Origin: JAWLFI01 sp964525165
GTDB lineage: Bacteria; Bacteroidota; Bacteroidia; Chitinophagales; Saprospiraceae
Reading direction: 5' to 3'
NCBI GenBank assembly: GCA_964525165.1
Contig: CAZGGG010000104.1
Location: 1 to 7,659, forward strand
Length of the DNA: 7,659 bases
Part shown: positions 1 to 6,987 of the stretch, one piece after another
Layout: the number at the start of each line of letters is the position of its first letter
Position numbering within the stretch: position 1 is the stretch's first letter
The notes under the pieces: model-generated
Databases searched by the model: none
What the model saw: only the letters and a program-made list of their open reading frames with translations
What the model was told of the DNA's origin: nothing
Made by a program: the position numbers and the translations under genes

Positions 1-574
1 CACGTGGCGAAATCATCGGAATAGGCAGCAGGAGAGGAAAGCGATCTATCTTCTCGTGATTGTAGATCCAGGTCATTTGTACGTTCCCCCAAGGACATTC
101 ATAACCATTGATACTTTGTTGAAAGTCCTTCCCTATGAATGGATTTGACAAATCGATCAAACTATCATTGGGCAAGCTTTGGATGAATGGTCCATATAAA
201 GCATCCAACTCCCGAAGCTGATAAAAGGTCTCCCCGTTGATCCATAACAGGTCCAGATTGCTTTGCTCTAAGCCGGCTTGTTGCTCTGCAAAAAGCGTTT
301 GGACGATGACGTTCCCTTGTCCATTGGCAAATAAAAGCGTTATGTCAAACTCTTCTTTGACCCTAGGTTTCACAAATTCATTCATGTACGCATTGATCAC
401 CGGGTCCCCTTGCCACATCATCATGGTAAGCTCTGATCCACGGGCGGTCAGAAGGATGTCCGACCATTGTTCCGGAAGTTTGGGGGGCGATTCCTTCGGA
501 CTCTGACAGCCTACCCATAACAGAAAGCATAAGCATCCGACCCAAGTTGAGATTGTTTGCCAAATTTTTACCAT
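1..574 (-). CDS. YnjB-type ABC transporter substrate-binding lipoprotein (partial, C-terminal half off the window)
   Basis: This is the N-terminal 191 codons of a periplasmic solute-binding lipoprotein; the frame stays open to the left edge. A lysine near the start, a hydrophobic stretch (residues 8-22) and the sequence LLWVGC give a type II signal with lipidated Cys23; Trp at -3 is unusual. The family call rests on resemblance to E. coli YnjB (COG4134), recalled and not searched: a WQGDPVINAYM segment at 54-64, the hallmark DLLWINGETF at 108-117, YGPF at 127-130, and PWGNVQMTWIY at 161-171. YnjB proteins are about 390 residues, so half is missing. Their transported substrate is not firmly known. 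The ATG at 574 overlaps the TonB receptor stop (ATGGTAA), which favours this start and suggests translational coupling. Permease and ATPase genes (ynjC and ynjD types) are expected beyond the left edge. The last residues (about 181-191) do not look like the family; a frame change near base 35 is likely. Confidence 0.85.
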   Translation of the reverse strand, partial: MVKIWQTISTWVGCLCFLLWVGCQSPKESPPKLPEQWSDILLTARGSELTMMMWQGDPVINAYMNEFVKPRVKEEFDITLLFANGQGNVIVQTLFAEQQAGLEQSNLDLLWINGETFYQLRELDALYGPFIQSLPNDSLIDLSNPFIGKDFQQSINGYECPWGNVQMTWIYNHEKIDRFPLLLPIPMISPR

Positions 575-3570
575 AGATATCGCAATGAGAATTGAAATTG
601 TCGTGGTGCGGATGCATTTCGTCTGACCAATCTTCCACTCGCCCTTGATCCTGCTTGTATTTGGTTAGATTGCGTCGCATTATTACTGTACCCGCTCAAA
701 TTCTGCGCGTTGAGTACATTGAATACGTCTGCTCGAACTTCTACACGCTGATTTCCCAAAGGTATTTGATAGGATGCCGATAAGTCCAAAGTTGTAGACC
801 AGGGCAAGCGATCATTATTTCGATCTTCTCCGGGATAACGATCCGAATTGCCCACATAAGCATCTCCAAAACCTGCTCCATCTCCGTTGAGGTCCACTGT
901 CCCAAATTCCGTAGCATCCGGAATACGATTAATGGGCTGCCCACTCTGCAAAAGGGAAGCCAAAGTGAATTCCAGACCCTCTAGCGGGTAATAGGTGAAG
1001 ATCCCGTTGATAATATGTGTTCTATCATTGATAGAGGGTCCCCATTCTGCCTCAAAATTATTGGCATCCATCGCTCTGAAATTGATGTCTTCCGTATTAT
1101 TTCTCAATTGGGACAAGGTATAATTCAGACGCAAAGCCCAATTGTCCTCCCCTCTGGATTTCTGATAATTAAACGAAGCGGCATAGTACTCTGATTCACC
1201 TTCTGTTTCTGTCACCATGATATTCCGCGCAGCACCATACAATCGCTGACCATCCACTGCTGCATAATGAGAGCCTACATTCTCATCAAAAAAGATAGGG
1301 GTCACTCTTGATGCATCCGCCTCTTCAGGGCTTCTAACCACTACATTATCCGGATCGATGGGATAAGGGGCTGCAGCATTTAAATTGCGCAATCGAAATA
1401 AATTGTAAGAACGATTGTGCATGAGGTCAACGAAAAATAATTCCTGCTCGGAAATCTGCAACTGGTAACCTAAACTAAACTGATGCGTCAGTGGATTTTG
1501 ATAACCGTTGGGATTGAGAATTCTGCGCTCTCCTCCAAATACCTGATCTCTTTGCGCTTGCAATTGGGAGATATCCGGAGGATTCAAATAATCGGCAAAC
1601 TGAAAAGTTCCAATCAAGTTTCCTTCGAAAGTTACTTTATCCAAATCTGTATCCGCAGGTAAAACGCCTTGGTCAATCAACTCCTGCAATTGAGCTAAAT
1701 AGTGCGGACTGTTCGTGTTCTGCTGTAAGGCATCACTATAAATGGCGTAGACGATTTTATCATAAAACATCCCATAGCCGGCGCGGAGACTAGACCGCTC
1801 ATCCAATTTATAATTAAGGTTCAATCGGGGACCGAGATTGTTAAAATCACCGGAAGCACCACCGCCTCGACTCAAATTGTCATAATCATATCGAAGACCT
1901 GCCACTACATTCAAGCGATCATCTACTTTCCATTCATCTTCGAGGTATAGGGAGTAAATAGTTTGACGTGCGCCAAAAGAGTTAGGTCTCAATTCTACAG
2001 AGTATCTGAGCACTTCCACATCAGAGGGGATGTCCGTGTAGTTAAAATTCGACCCCAGATTTCGAGATCTTAGATCATCCAATTGGCTTTGCGTGAGTTG
2101 TACCGCCCAATCTCCTTCCGGGCTGCCTCCCCCAAAGAGCTCATGATCAGAGGAAATGATGCCGCCTCCAATTTTTAAGGTGTGATTGCCCAAATAAAAG
2201 GCAAACTTCTGTTGCCACTGGAAGGTGTTTTCCAATTCATCAAAAACAAAATCAGGATTTCCCACAATTGCCTGTAGAAGACCATCCGGACCATACACTT
2301 CTACCTGAGGTGCATCCGCAGGTGCCAGGGGCTCTCCATAATCCCAATTGAATCTGGAATACTGAATATTCGTCTGTATGGACATTCGATCTTTGGTGTA
2401 GGTGTTTTTCAATGCTACATGAGTAGAAGTGCGATCTTGGGCGAAACCTGCAGAGGGAAACAAAACACCTCCACTTAATCCCCCACCTTGGTTTTCGATG
2501 GTCACAAAGCCTTGATTGACTCGTAGAGAGGTTCGAAAATTATTGTTCCACCGATGATCCAACTTTGCCGAAAGGTAGGTAAACTGATTCGTACCATTCA
2601 CGTTCTCACTGACCCCCAATCCAGGCGCATTCAATATGTTTTGCTTCAAATCTGTGATATGCTCCACATTGACATAATAAAAGGTTTTATCCTTGACCAA
2701 AGCACCGCCAAATCCAACACCAGCCTGATATCGTTGGAAGCCCTCCTTTACAAAATTACCGGAAAGGTCCCTTTGTGGATATTGGCTATTACCGTCAATT
2801 ACCGCTCCCGGCCGAGTAATGGCAAATGCTTCACCTGAAAATTCATTGGTACCGGATTTGGTCGTGATATCGATGACCCCATTTGCCGTAAGGCCATATT
2901 CCGCTGAATAATTATTGGTGAGCACTGTAATATCCTTCGTGAAGCCTACCGGAATAGCAAATTTCTGCCCTCCTAAAAAGCGCTCATTATTATCCATCCC
3001 GTCGATCATATAGGAAGTAAATAGTGAATTCGCTCCATTGATGGATACATTCGGTGCTTCCGGATAAAAACCCGTCGCCTGCGAAACATTAGGCAGTCGA
3101 TATAAGGCTCGGGTGATGTCCCGACCCTCAATGGGCAGGGCTTGAATTTCTTCATTTTTCAATTCGAAGGCCACTTCCGCATTCTTTCTGTTGATCTTCC
3201 GACCGGAATAGGCCTTGACCGTCACTTCAGAAAGATCAACCCCCTGTCGCGGAAAAAGTGCTAGTTCCAAATACAGATTCTCATTAGAACGAACATCAAT
3301 TTGATCAATTGCAGATTGAAAATAAGCAGGTGACTCCGCGGTCAGCAATTCATATCCTTTCAGGAATTCGATGTTTTTAAAGGTGTACACTCCCTTGGAG
3401 TTGGTCAAACCATCTAACTGAAGTCCTGTAGGCTCGTGTTGGAGAATCACCGTTTGTGCATCTATCGGTTCACCCGTAGACTGATCATAAACGAATACCT
3501 GAATGGAAGACTGAGCCAAAATGATTGAGGCCACTGCCCAAAAGGACAGGGTATAGATAATTTTTTGCAT
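568..3570 (-). CDS. TonB-dependent outer-membrane receptor, carboxypeptidase-regulatory-domain (Oar-like) type
   Basis: A complete 1000-residue outer-membrane receptor that should import a ligand using TonB-ExbBD energy. A signal peptide covers residues 1-19 (cleavage after ILA). Residues 22-105 form a CarboxypepD_reg/CNA-B-like beta domain, followed by a short linker with SEVTVKA. The plug spans about 125-245, with ALPIEGRDITRALYRLPNV, VSINGANS, YMIDGMDNN and the closing GVIDITTKSGTNEFSG. The rest is a beta-barrel rich in alternating aromatic residues, with VLNAQNLSGY near the end and a terminal Trp. A DLNGDG motif at 893-898 followed by an Asn/Asp-rich segment resembles loops often seen in Oar-like receptors. 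There is no SusD-like neighbour, which argues against a standard glycan system. It starts 37 bases after the DUF2064 stop and its stop overlaps the next gene's start by 7 bases, pointing to cotranscription with the YnjB-like lipoprotein. The ligand cannot be read from the sequence. Confidence 0.93.
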   Translation of the reverse strand: MQKIIYTLSFWAVASIILAQSSIQVFVYDQSTGEPIDAQTVILQHEPTGLQLDGLTNSKGVYTFKNIEFLKGYELLTAESPAYFQSAIDQIDVRSNENLYLELALFPRQGVDLSEVTVKAYSGRKINRKNAEVAFELKNEEIQALPIEGRDITRALYRLPNVSQATGFYPEAPNVSINGANSLFTSYMIDGMDNNERFLGGQKFAIPVGFTKDITVLTNNYSAEYGLTANGVIDITTKSGTNEFSGEAFAITRPGAVIDGNSQYPQRDLSGNFVKEGFQRYQAGVGFGGALVKDKTFYYVNVEHITDLKQNILNAPGLGVSENVNGTNQFTYLSAKLDHRWNNNFRTSLRVNQGFVTIENQGGGLSGGVLFPSAGFAQDRTSTHVALKNTYTKDRMSIQTNIQYSRFNWDYGEPLAPADAPQVEVYGPDGLLQAIVGNPDFVFDELENTFQWQQKFAFYLGNHTLKIGGGIISSDHELFGGGSPEGDWAVQLTQSQLDDLRSRNLGSNFNYTDIPSDVEVLRYSVELRPNSFGARQTIYSLYLEDEWKVDDRLNVVAGLRYDYDNLSRGGGASGDFNNLGPRLNLNYKLDERSSLRAGYGMFYDKIVYAIYSDALQQNTNSPHYLAQLQELIDQGVLPADTDLDKVTFEGNLIGTFQFADYLNPPDISQLQAQRDQVFGGERRILNPNGYQNPLTHQFSLGYQLQISEQELFFVDLMHNRSYNLFRLRNLNAAAPYPIDPDNVVVRSPEEADASRVTPIFFDENVGSHYAAVDGQRLYGAARNIMVTETEGESEYYAASFNYQKSRGEDNWALRLNYTLSQLRNNTEDINFRAMDANNFEAEWGPSINDRTHIINGIFTYYPLEGLEFTLASLLQSGQPINRIPDATEFGTVDLNGDGAGFGDAYVGNSDRYPGEDRNNDRLPWSTTLDLSASYQIPLGNQRVEVRADVFNVLNAQNLSGYSNNATQSNQIQAGSRASGRLVRRNASAPRQFQFSLRYLW

Positions 3571-3607
3571 GGATTGTTGATTTGGTAAATGATAGTTTGA
3601 AATGCGA

Positions 3608-4342
3608 TCAAATACCTACAGGGGGTGCTCGGTCGGGCCAACTCATGTCCGGAATCTCAATAAGATTATTGTACCACCCATCTTTGCCCGCTTGATTCAA
3701 CCCGAGCAAAGCCGCCATGATACGCAGGAAACGCAAGTGACCCTTTGAGCCTAATAACTTCTTGATATCCTCTAAAGAATCTATGTCCTCCAGTGTCTCT
3801 AGACAAACGCATTCTTTCTGCCTTTCGGCAAAAAAGTCCAGTATCTCTTTCTGTTCCTGACCGTTTTGCCAATGAATTTCGGCATTCTGAAAAGCTTCAA
3901 AATCGTCTTGAGCTAAACTAAACAAGTAGCATCCTCCATCAGATGCAGGCCCTAATACCTGACCTCCTTCAGTTACAATCGCTAATGCTTTCTCAATGTG
4001 TCGCTTGCTTAGATTAGGGTGGTCTGTCCCGATGACCATCAGACGGTCATAACCTGAATCATACTGAGCTTGCATAGCATGATACAAACGCTCAGAAAAA
4101 GTTTTGCCTCTTTGGAAGGTCTCATCCCACCATATTACCGGAGCCGACAAGCCTTCAACAATGACTTTAGATCTCTCCAACAAGGTCTTATGCATCAATT
4201 GATTACGACGCTCATTGTGCAATACACGTTTTCTTTGAGCAAGCTGGCTTACTGACTCCGTAAATACAAGTACACCTGTCTTATTTGCTTCAAGCATAAC
4301 CCCCTTGGTTCTATTGGTAAAGGCACACTTCGTCGTGCTCAC
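3608..4342 (-). CDS. DUF2064 / TIGR04282-like GT-A-fold protein, divergent N-terminus
   Basis: A soluble protein of 244 residues if read from the GTG at 4342. It belongs to the DUF2064 (COG3222) group, a nucleotide-sugar-transferase-like fold whose members are mostly uncharacterised; some database names tie TIGR04282 to arsenosugar biosynthesis, for which nothing here gives support. Visible motifs (GTG numbering) are VLVFTES at 24-30, the acidic VIGTDHPNL at 103-111, where Asp107 would help bind metal and nucleotide, and GPASDGGCYLF at 131-141. The usual N-terminal segment of the form APVPGxVKTRL is replaced by SVSQLAQRKRVL, so the nucleotide-binding loop may differ or activity may be altered. 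An in-frame ATG at 4297 (residue 16) lies just before the first beta-strand and is a better start on family length; a TACCTTTC box at 4347-4354 (minus strand) would fit an internal promoter with that start. It lies 35 bases after ypdA and 37 before the TonB receptor. Confidence 0.82.
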   Translation of the reverse strand: MSTTKCAFTNRTKGVMLEANKTGVLVFTESVSQLAQRKRVLHNERRNQLMHKTLLERSKVIVEGLSAPVIWWDETFQRGKTFSERLYHAMQAQYDSGYDRLMVIGTDHPNLSKRHIEKALAIVTEGGQVLGPASDGGCYLFSLAQDDFEAFQNAEIHWQNGQEQKEILDFFAERQKECVCLETLEDIDSLEDIKKLLGSKGHLRFLRIMAALLGLNQAGKDGWYNNLIEIPDMSWPDRAPPVGI

Positions 4343-4377
4343 TCAGGAAAGGTACGAAGGAAAAACCTATTTGGATT

Positions 4378-5355
4378 TCAGGCAATACTTTTTTGTTTGA
4401 GATAATGACCCACAATTCGTTTGCCGTGGTCTCGGGTATTTTCAATAAACAATTTGTGCGTTTTGAGACCACAATTGATCACCCCAGCCAAATAAAGTCC
4501 CGGGATATTACTTTCCAGATGCTCTTCATGGCAAACCGGCCGGGATTCTTCATCATCTTCAATCTTTACGCCTACAGACTCCAGGAAATCATAGTCCGGA
4601 TGGTAACCCGTCATCGCCAACACAAAATCATTATCGATAGAAAAGGCACCATTCGGCCCTTTCAGCTCAATGGATTCAGGTCGAATAGCCGTTACTTCAG
4701 TATGAAAATGAGCATCAATAGAACCCTCTTTGATCCGGTTCTCTATATTGGGTTTAATCCAATATTTGACTCTGGGATTTATTTCTGCCCCTCTTACAAT
4801 CATCGTCACCTCTGCCCCTTTCTGCCAGCATTCCAGGGCTGCATCACAGGCAGAATTGGCCGCTCCAATCACCGCGACCTTTTTCCCGATATAGGCATGA
4901 GGGTTTTTATAATAGTGGGTTACTTTCTCTAATTCTTCACCGGGTATATTCATAAGGTTTGGCTGGCTGTAGTATCCGGTAGCCAACACCACTGCTTCAG
5001 AGGTATATTCGGCTTTTGAAGTCTGAACCTCAAAGTAAGTGTCCTTTTTCTTGATCTGATGCGCAGACTCATAAGTGTGAATATTTAGCTTGTGGTCGGT
5101 CATGATCCGCCTATAATATTCCAAAGCCTCGTCTCTTGTTGGTCGAGGGTTATGCGAAACAAAAGGCGTATTGGCGATCTCCAATTTTACGGAAGTGGAG
5201 AAGAAAGTCATTTGATCGGGAAAGTGATAGAGTGAATTGACCAAGGCTCCTTTCTCCAAAACCAAATAAGAAAGTCCCGCTTGTTCTGCCTCCCAGGCGC
5301 AGAGAATGCCGGAGGGACCTCCGCCAATGATGATCATATCAAAATGTGCATGCAT
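4378..5355 (-). CDS. ypdA: YpdA family FAD/NAD(P)-dependent oxidoreductase (putative bacillithiol disulfide reductase)
   Basis: A cytoplasmic flavoprotein of 325 residues, the normal YpdA length. In Firmicutes YpdA (Bdr) reduces bacillithiol disulfide with NADPH. Sequence support: an N-terminal FAD Rossmann motif, MIIIGGGPSG at 7-16, then LVLEKG at 31-36; the typical YpdA stretch MTFFSTS at 49-55; PTRDEALEYYRR at 72-83; VVLATGYYSQP at 122-132; the second Rossmann motif VIGAANSACDAALE at 162-175 for NAD(P)H; GAEVTMIVRG at 180-189; RVKYWIKPNIENRI at 195-208; and the C-terminal FAD segment GLYLAGVINCG at 286-296. One oddity is Ser15, where S. aureus YpdA has Cys14 (GGGPCG), the residue reported to be needed for function. 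The start at 5355 gives only six residues before the first strand and has a weak AAGG a few bases upstream. It is the first gene of the minus-strand run. Assignment to the family is firm; the bacillithiol substrate is inferred. Confidence 0.9.
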   Translation of the reverse strand: MHAHFDMIIIGGGPSGILCAWEAEQAGLSYLVLEKGALVNSLYHFPDQMTFFSTSVKLEIANTPFVSHNPRPTRDEALEYYRRIMTDHKLNIHTYESAHQIKKKDTYFEVQTSKAEYTSEAVVLATGYYSQPNLMNIPGEELEKVTHYYKNPHAYIGKKVAVIGAANSACDAALECWQKGAEVTMIVRGAEINPRVKYWIKPNIENRIKEGSIDAHFHTEVTAIRPESIELKGPNGAFSIDNDFVLAMTGYHPDYDFLESVGVKIEDDEESRPVCHEEHLESNIPGLYLAGVINCGLKTHKLFIENTRDHGKRIVGHYLKQKSIA

Positions 5356-5480
5356 AATGCCTTTTTCATAAAGTACAAGTCACAATTTACAAAGTTCAAT
5401 CATGCCGCTCAAAAGCCTAAAAGACCATTTAAAATGAAGTCCGTCCGTTGGCCATTTTCTGAACATGCTTTCTTTATTTG

Positions 5481-5514
5481 TTTGTATATTAAATATAATC
5501 CAATGATATATTTG
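5481..5514 (+). promoter_or_regulatory. Candidate Bacteroidota sigma-A promoter P1 for the MATE operon
   Basis: TTTG at 5481-5484 and TATATTTG at 5507-5514 are separated by 22 bases. Both match the known Bacteroidota consensus (TTTG or TTG near -33, TAnnTTTG near -7, spacing about 17-23). Transcription would start near 5518 and leave a leader of about 140 bases before the ATG at 5661. The region is AT-rich, so chance matches are possible. Confidence 0.45.
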
Positions 5515-5539
5515 GATCCCTTAAAGCTGTGTACCTTTA
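5511..5539 (+). promoter_or_regulatory. Candidate tandem promoter P2 for the MATE operon
   Basis: TTTG at 5511-5514, which is also the end of the P1 -7 box, lies 17 bases before TACCTTTA at 5532-5539. The -7 box matches TAnnTTTG except for the last base. If used, the start would be near 5543. It may be a second start site or a chance match. Confidence 0.3.
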
Positions 5540-5649
5540 GTGTAAGATGCCTTCAATTCCCCCTATTCTCATACACTAGTCTTATAGGTGCATGGCTTTT
5601 TTTATCAAAATTCAAATGTAGCTCTCGAGGTGGCTTCTGGGATTATTTA

Positions 5650-5657
5650 TAGCTTTG
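5650..5657 (+). promoter_or_regulatory. Exact TAnnTTTG box three bases before the MATE ATG (possible leaderless start)
   Basis: TAGCTTTG ends three bases before the ATG at 5661. The usual distance from this box to the transcription start would put the first transcribed base at or beside the A of the ATG, giving a leaderless mRNA. No TTG is present at the expected -33 distance, which weakens the call. Confidence 0.25.
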
Positions 5658-5660
5658 TCG

Positions 5661-6939
5661 ATGCACTGGAAGAAAGACCTTCAACGCTCCCTGACCATCG
5701 CCTGGCCCGTCATCATTGGACAGCTAAGCTATATTGCGCTGGGCGTCATTGATAGTATGATGGTAGGTCGATTGGGTGCTACACCCTTAGCCGCTGCAGC
5801 CTTATCGAATAGCTATTTCGCCTTGCCCTTGACATTTTGTTTTGGCCTAGCGGCAGGTATCGCCCCTTTGGCTGCCAAATTTTATGCTCAGCGAGATCAA
5901 GAGGAATTATCCGGTCTCCATAGAAATGGACTGTGGACTACATTAGGCAGTAGTATGTTTGCTGCCCTCCTCATGGTATTATTCATCTTCATTCTTCCCT
6001 ACCTGGGACAACCGGAAGATGTAGTCACCACTGCAGAACCTTATATTTTGCTTTTAGCAGGGAGTCTTATTCCTCAGACTTTATTCCTGAGTTATAAGAA
6101 CTTCACAGAGGGGCTGGAATGGATGAAGCCGGCGCTGTACGTCGCCATTTTAAGTGTTCCGTTGAATGCGATATTGAATTACCTGCTCATCTTTGGACCN
6201 NNNNNNNNNCATGCTCTTTGCAATTCATCAATTAATGAGAATGAGTGAGCTCCGTGCATACATTGATTTTCGATTGAAAGCCAACCGTAAAACCATCAAA
6301 ACCATTCTCAATATCGGGGTGCCGGCGGGGATACAATATGTTTTTGAAACCGGAGCCTTTGCGATAGCCGCATTATTTATGGGCATGCTGGGTACTATTG
6401 AACTAGCCGCCCATCAGATTGCTATCAATTTAGCCTCTATTCCTTTTATGGTATGTATTGGCTTGTCCGCTGCAGGTGCCATTCGAATGGGGAATGCCTA
6501 TGGCAATAATAATTGGCCCTTGATCCGACAAAGTGGTCAAATACTGCTTATAGTCACCGTGGGATTTATGCTCTGCAGTGCACTCATTATCACTCTTTTA
6601 AAAGACTTCCTACCCTCATTATACATTTCGGATGTACGTGTGATCGAATATGCTTCTCAAATGTTGATCATTGCAGCCTTATTCCAGCTTTCGGATGGTG
6701 TGCAGGCCGTATCTCTTGGATTGCTGCGAGGATTAGAAGATGTCCGAAAGCCTACCTTATTTACTTTAGTCGCCTATTGGGTCATCGCGATACCTCTAGG
6801 CTATTATTTAGCCTTCTATGCAGACATGGGTTATATGGGCATCTGGATTGGATTATTTATCGGCTTGACATTATCTGCTTTGATGCTCCTGGGACGTTTT
6901 TATGCCCTGAGCCGACGCATGATCAAATCTGAAACCTAG
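5661..6939 (+). CDS. MATE family multidrug/cation antiporter, interrupted by an assembly gap
   Basis: An inner-membrane efflux protein of the NorM-like MATE family, which exports drugs or metabolites in exchange for Na+ or H+. The N-terminal piece (5661-6199, about 179 residues) has several hydrophobic helices; TM1 carries GVIDSMMVGRLG with Asp31, the residue equivalent to the conserved TM1 aspartate. The C-terminal piece (6210-6939, about 243 residues) includes GVPAGIQYVFETGAFA, whose Glu matches the conserved TM7 glutamate, then ELAAHQIAIN and GLLRGLEDVRKP. Between them are ten Ns. The pieces are in different frames across the Ns, so the true gap is not 10 bases; an intact gene needs a multiple of three, and the missing segment (roughly 20-25 residues around TM6 by family comparison) suggests about 60-75 bases. 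I chose the ATG at 5661; a TTG at 5655 is in frame but unnecessary. Forty-eight bases separate it from the next gene, so an operon is likely. Confidence 0.9.
6200..6209. other. Run of ten N: assembly gap inside the MATE gene
   Basis: Ten undetermined bases sit inside the MATE coding region. Protein sequence continues on both sides but in different frames, so ten is a placeholder length and not a measured distance. Confidence 0.97.
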
Positions 6940-6987
6940 GTGACACAACTCACGAGTGTTTTCGTGTTTATGAAGTAAGTTGCGAGG

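Larger units (their letters stand above)
5356..5660. other. Divergent intergenic region between ypdA and the MATE gene
   Basis: About 305 bases with no convincing gene. The right half is AT-rich and holds two rightward promoter-like box pairs plus an exact TAnnTTTG just ahead of the MATE start. Leftward, towards ypdA, I see no exact TAnnTTTG box close to the gene. The nearest candidates are a weak pair (TTG at 5397-5399 and TACTTTAT at 5368-5375, minus strand, 21 bases apart) and a lone TACATTTG at 5613-5620 (minus strand) that lacks a -33 partner. No riboswitch, repeat array or strong terminator is apparent. Confidence 0.6.

Noticed and set aside
378..680. Open frame of 100 codons on the minus strand
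   Set aside because: It spans the end of the TonB receptor and start of the lipoprotein in another frame; its translation has no domain, signal or hydrophobic pattern, while both overlapping genes have clear family motifs.
893..1000. DLNGDG calcium-loop-like motif near the TonB receptor C-terminus (protein residues 893-898, bases about 875-895)
   Set aside because: Not reported as a new calcium site, because Oar-like TonB receptors often carry a similar Asn/Asp-rich segment here.
4393..4932. Open frame of 179 codons on the plus strand, opposite ypdA
   Set aside because: It is antisense to well-conserved YpdA motifs and its protein has no recognisable pattern; long antisense frames are common opposite real genes.
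5538..5578. Seven-base inverted repeat TAGTGTA...TACACTA near the P2 promoter, considered as an operator
   Set aside because: A 27-base spacer and seven-base arms are expected by chance about once in a region of this size.
5281..5652. Open frame of 123 codons crossing from ypdA into the intergenic region
   Set aside because: It begins antisense inside ypdA and crosses the promoter-like boxes; composition is that of untranslated AT-rich DNA and no family resemblance is seen.
5655..5660. TTG at 5655 as an alternative MATE start
   Set aside because: It adds only two residues, overlaps the TAnnTTTG box, and an ATG lies two codons downstream.
6513..6932. Open frame of 139 codons within the MATE gene
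   Set aside because: It is an alternative frame of the MATE C-terminal half; Cys/His/Arg-rich composition is typical of shadow translation.
6951..6966. Short inverted repeat CACGA...TCGTG after the MATE stop, considered as a terminator
   Set aside because: The stem is only five base pairs and there is no run of T after it; the next gene follows 48 bases after the MATE stop, so readthrough is more likely.
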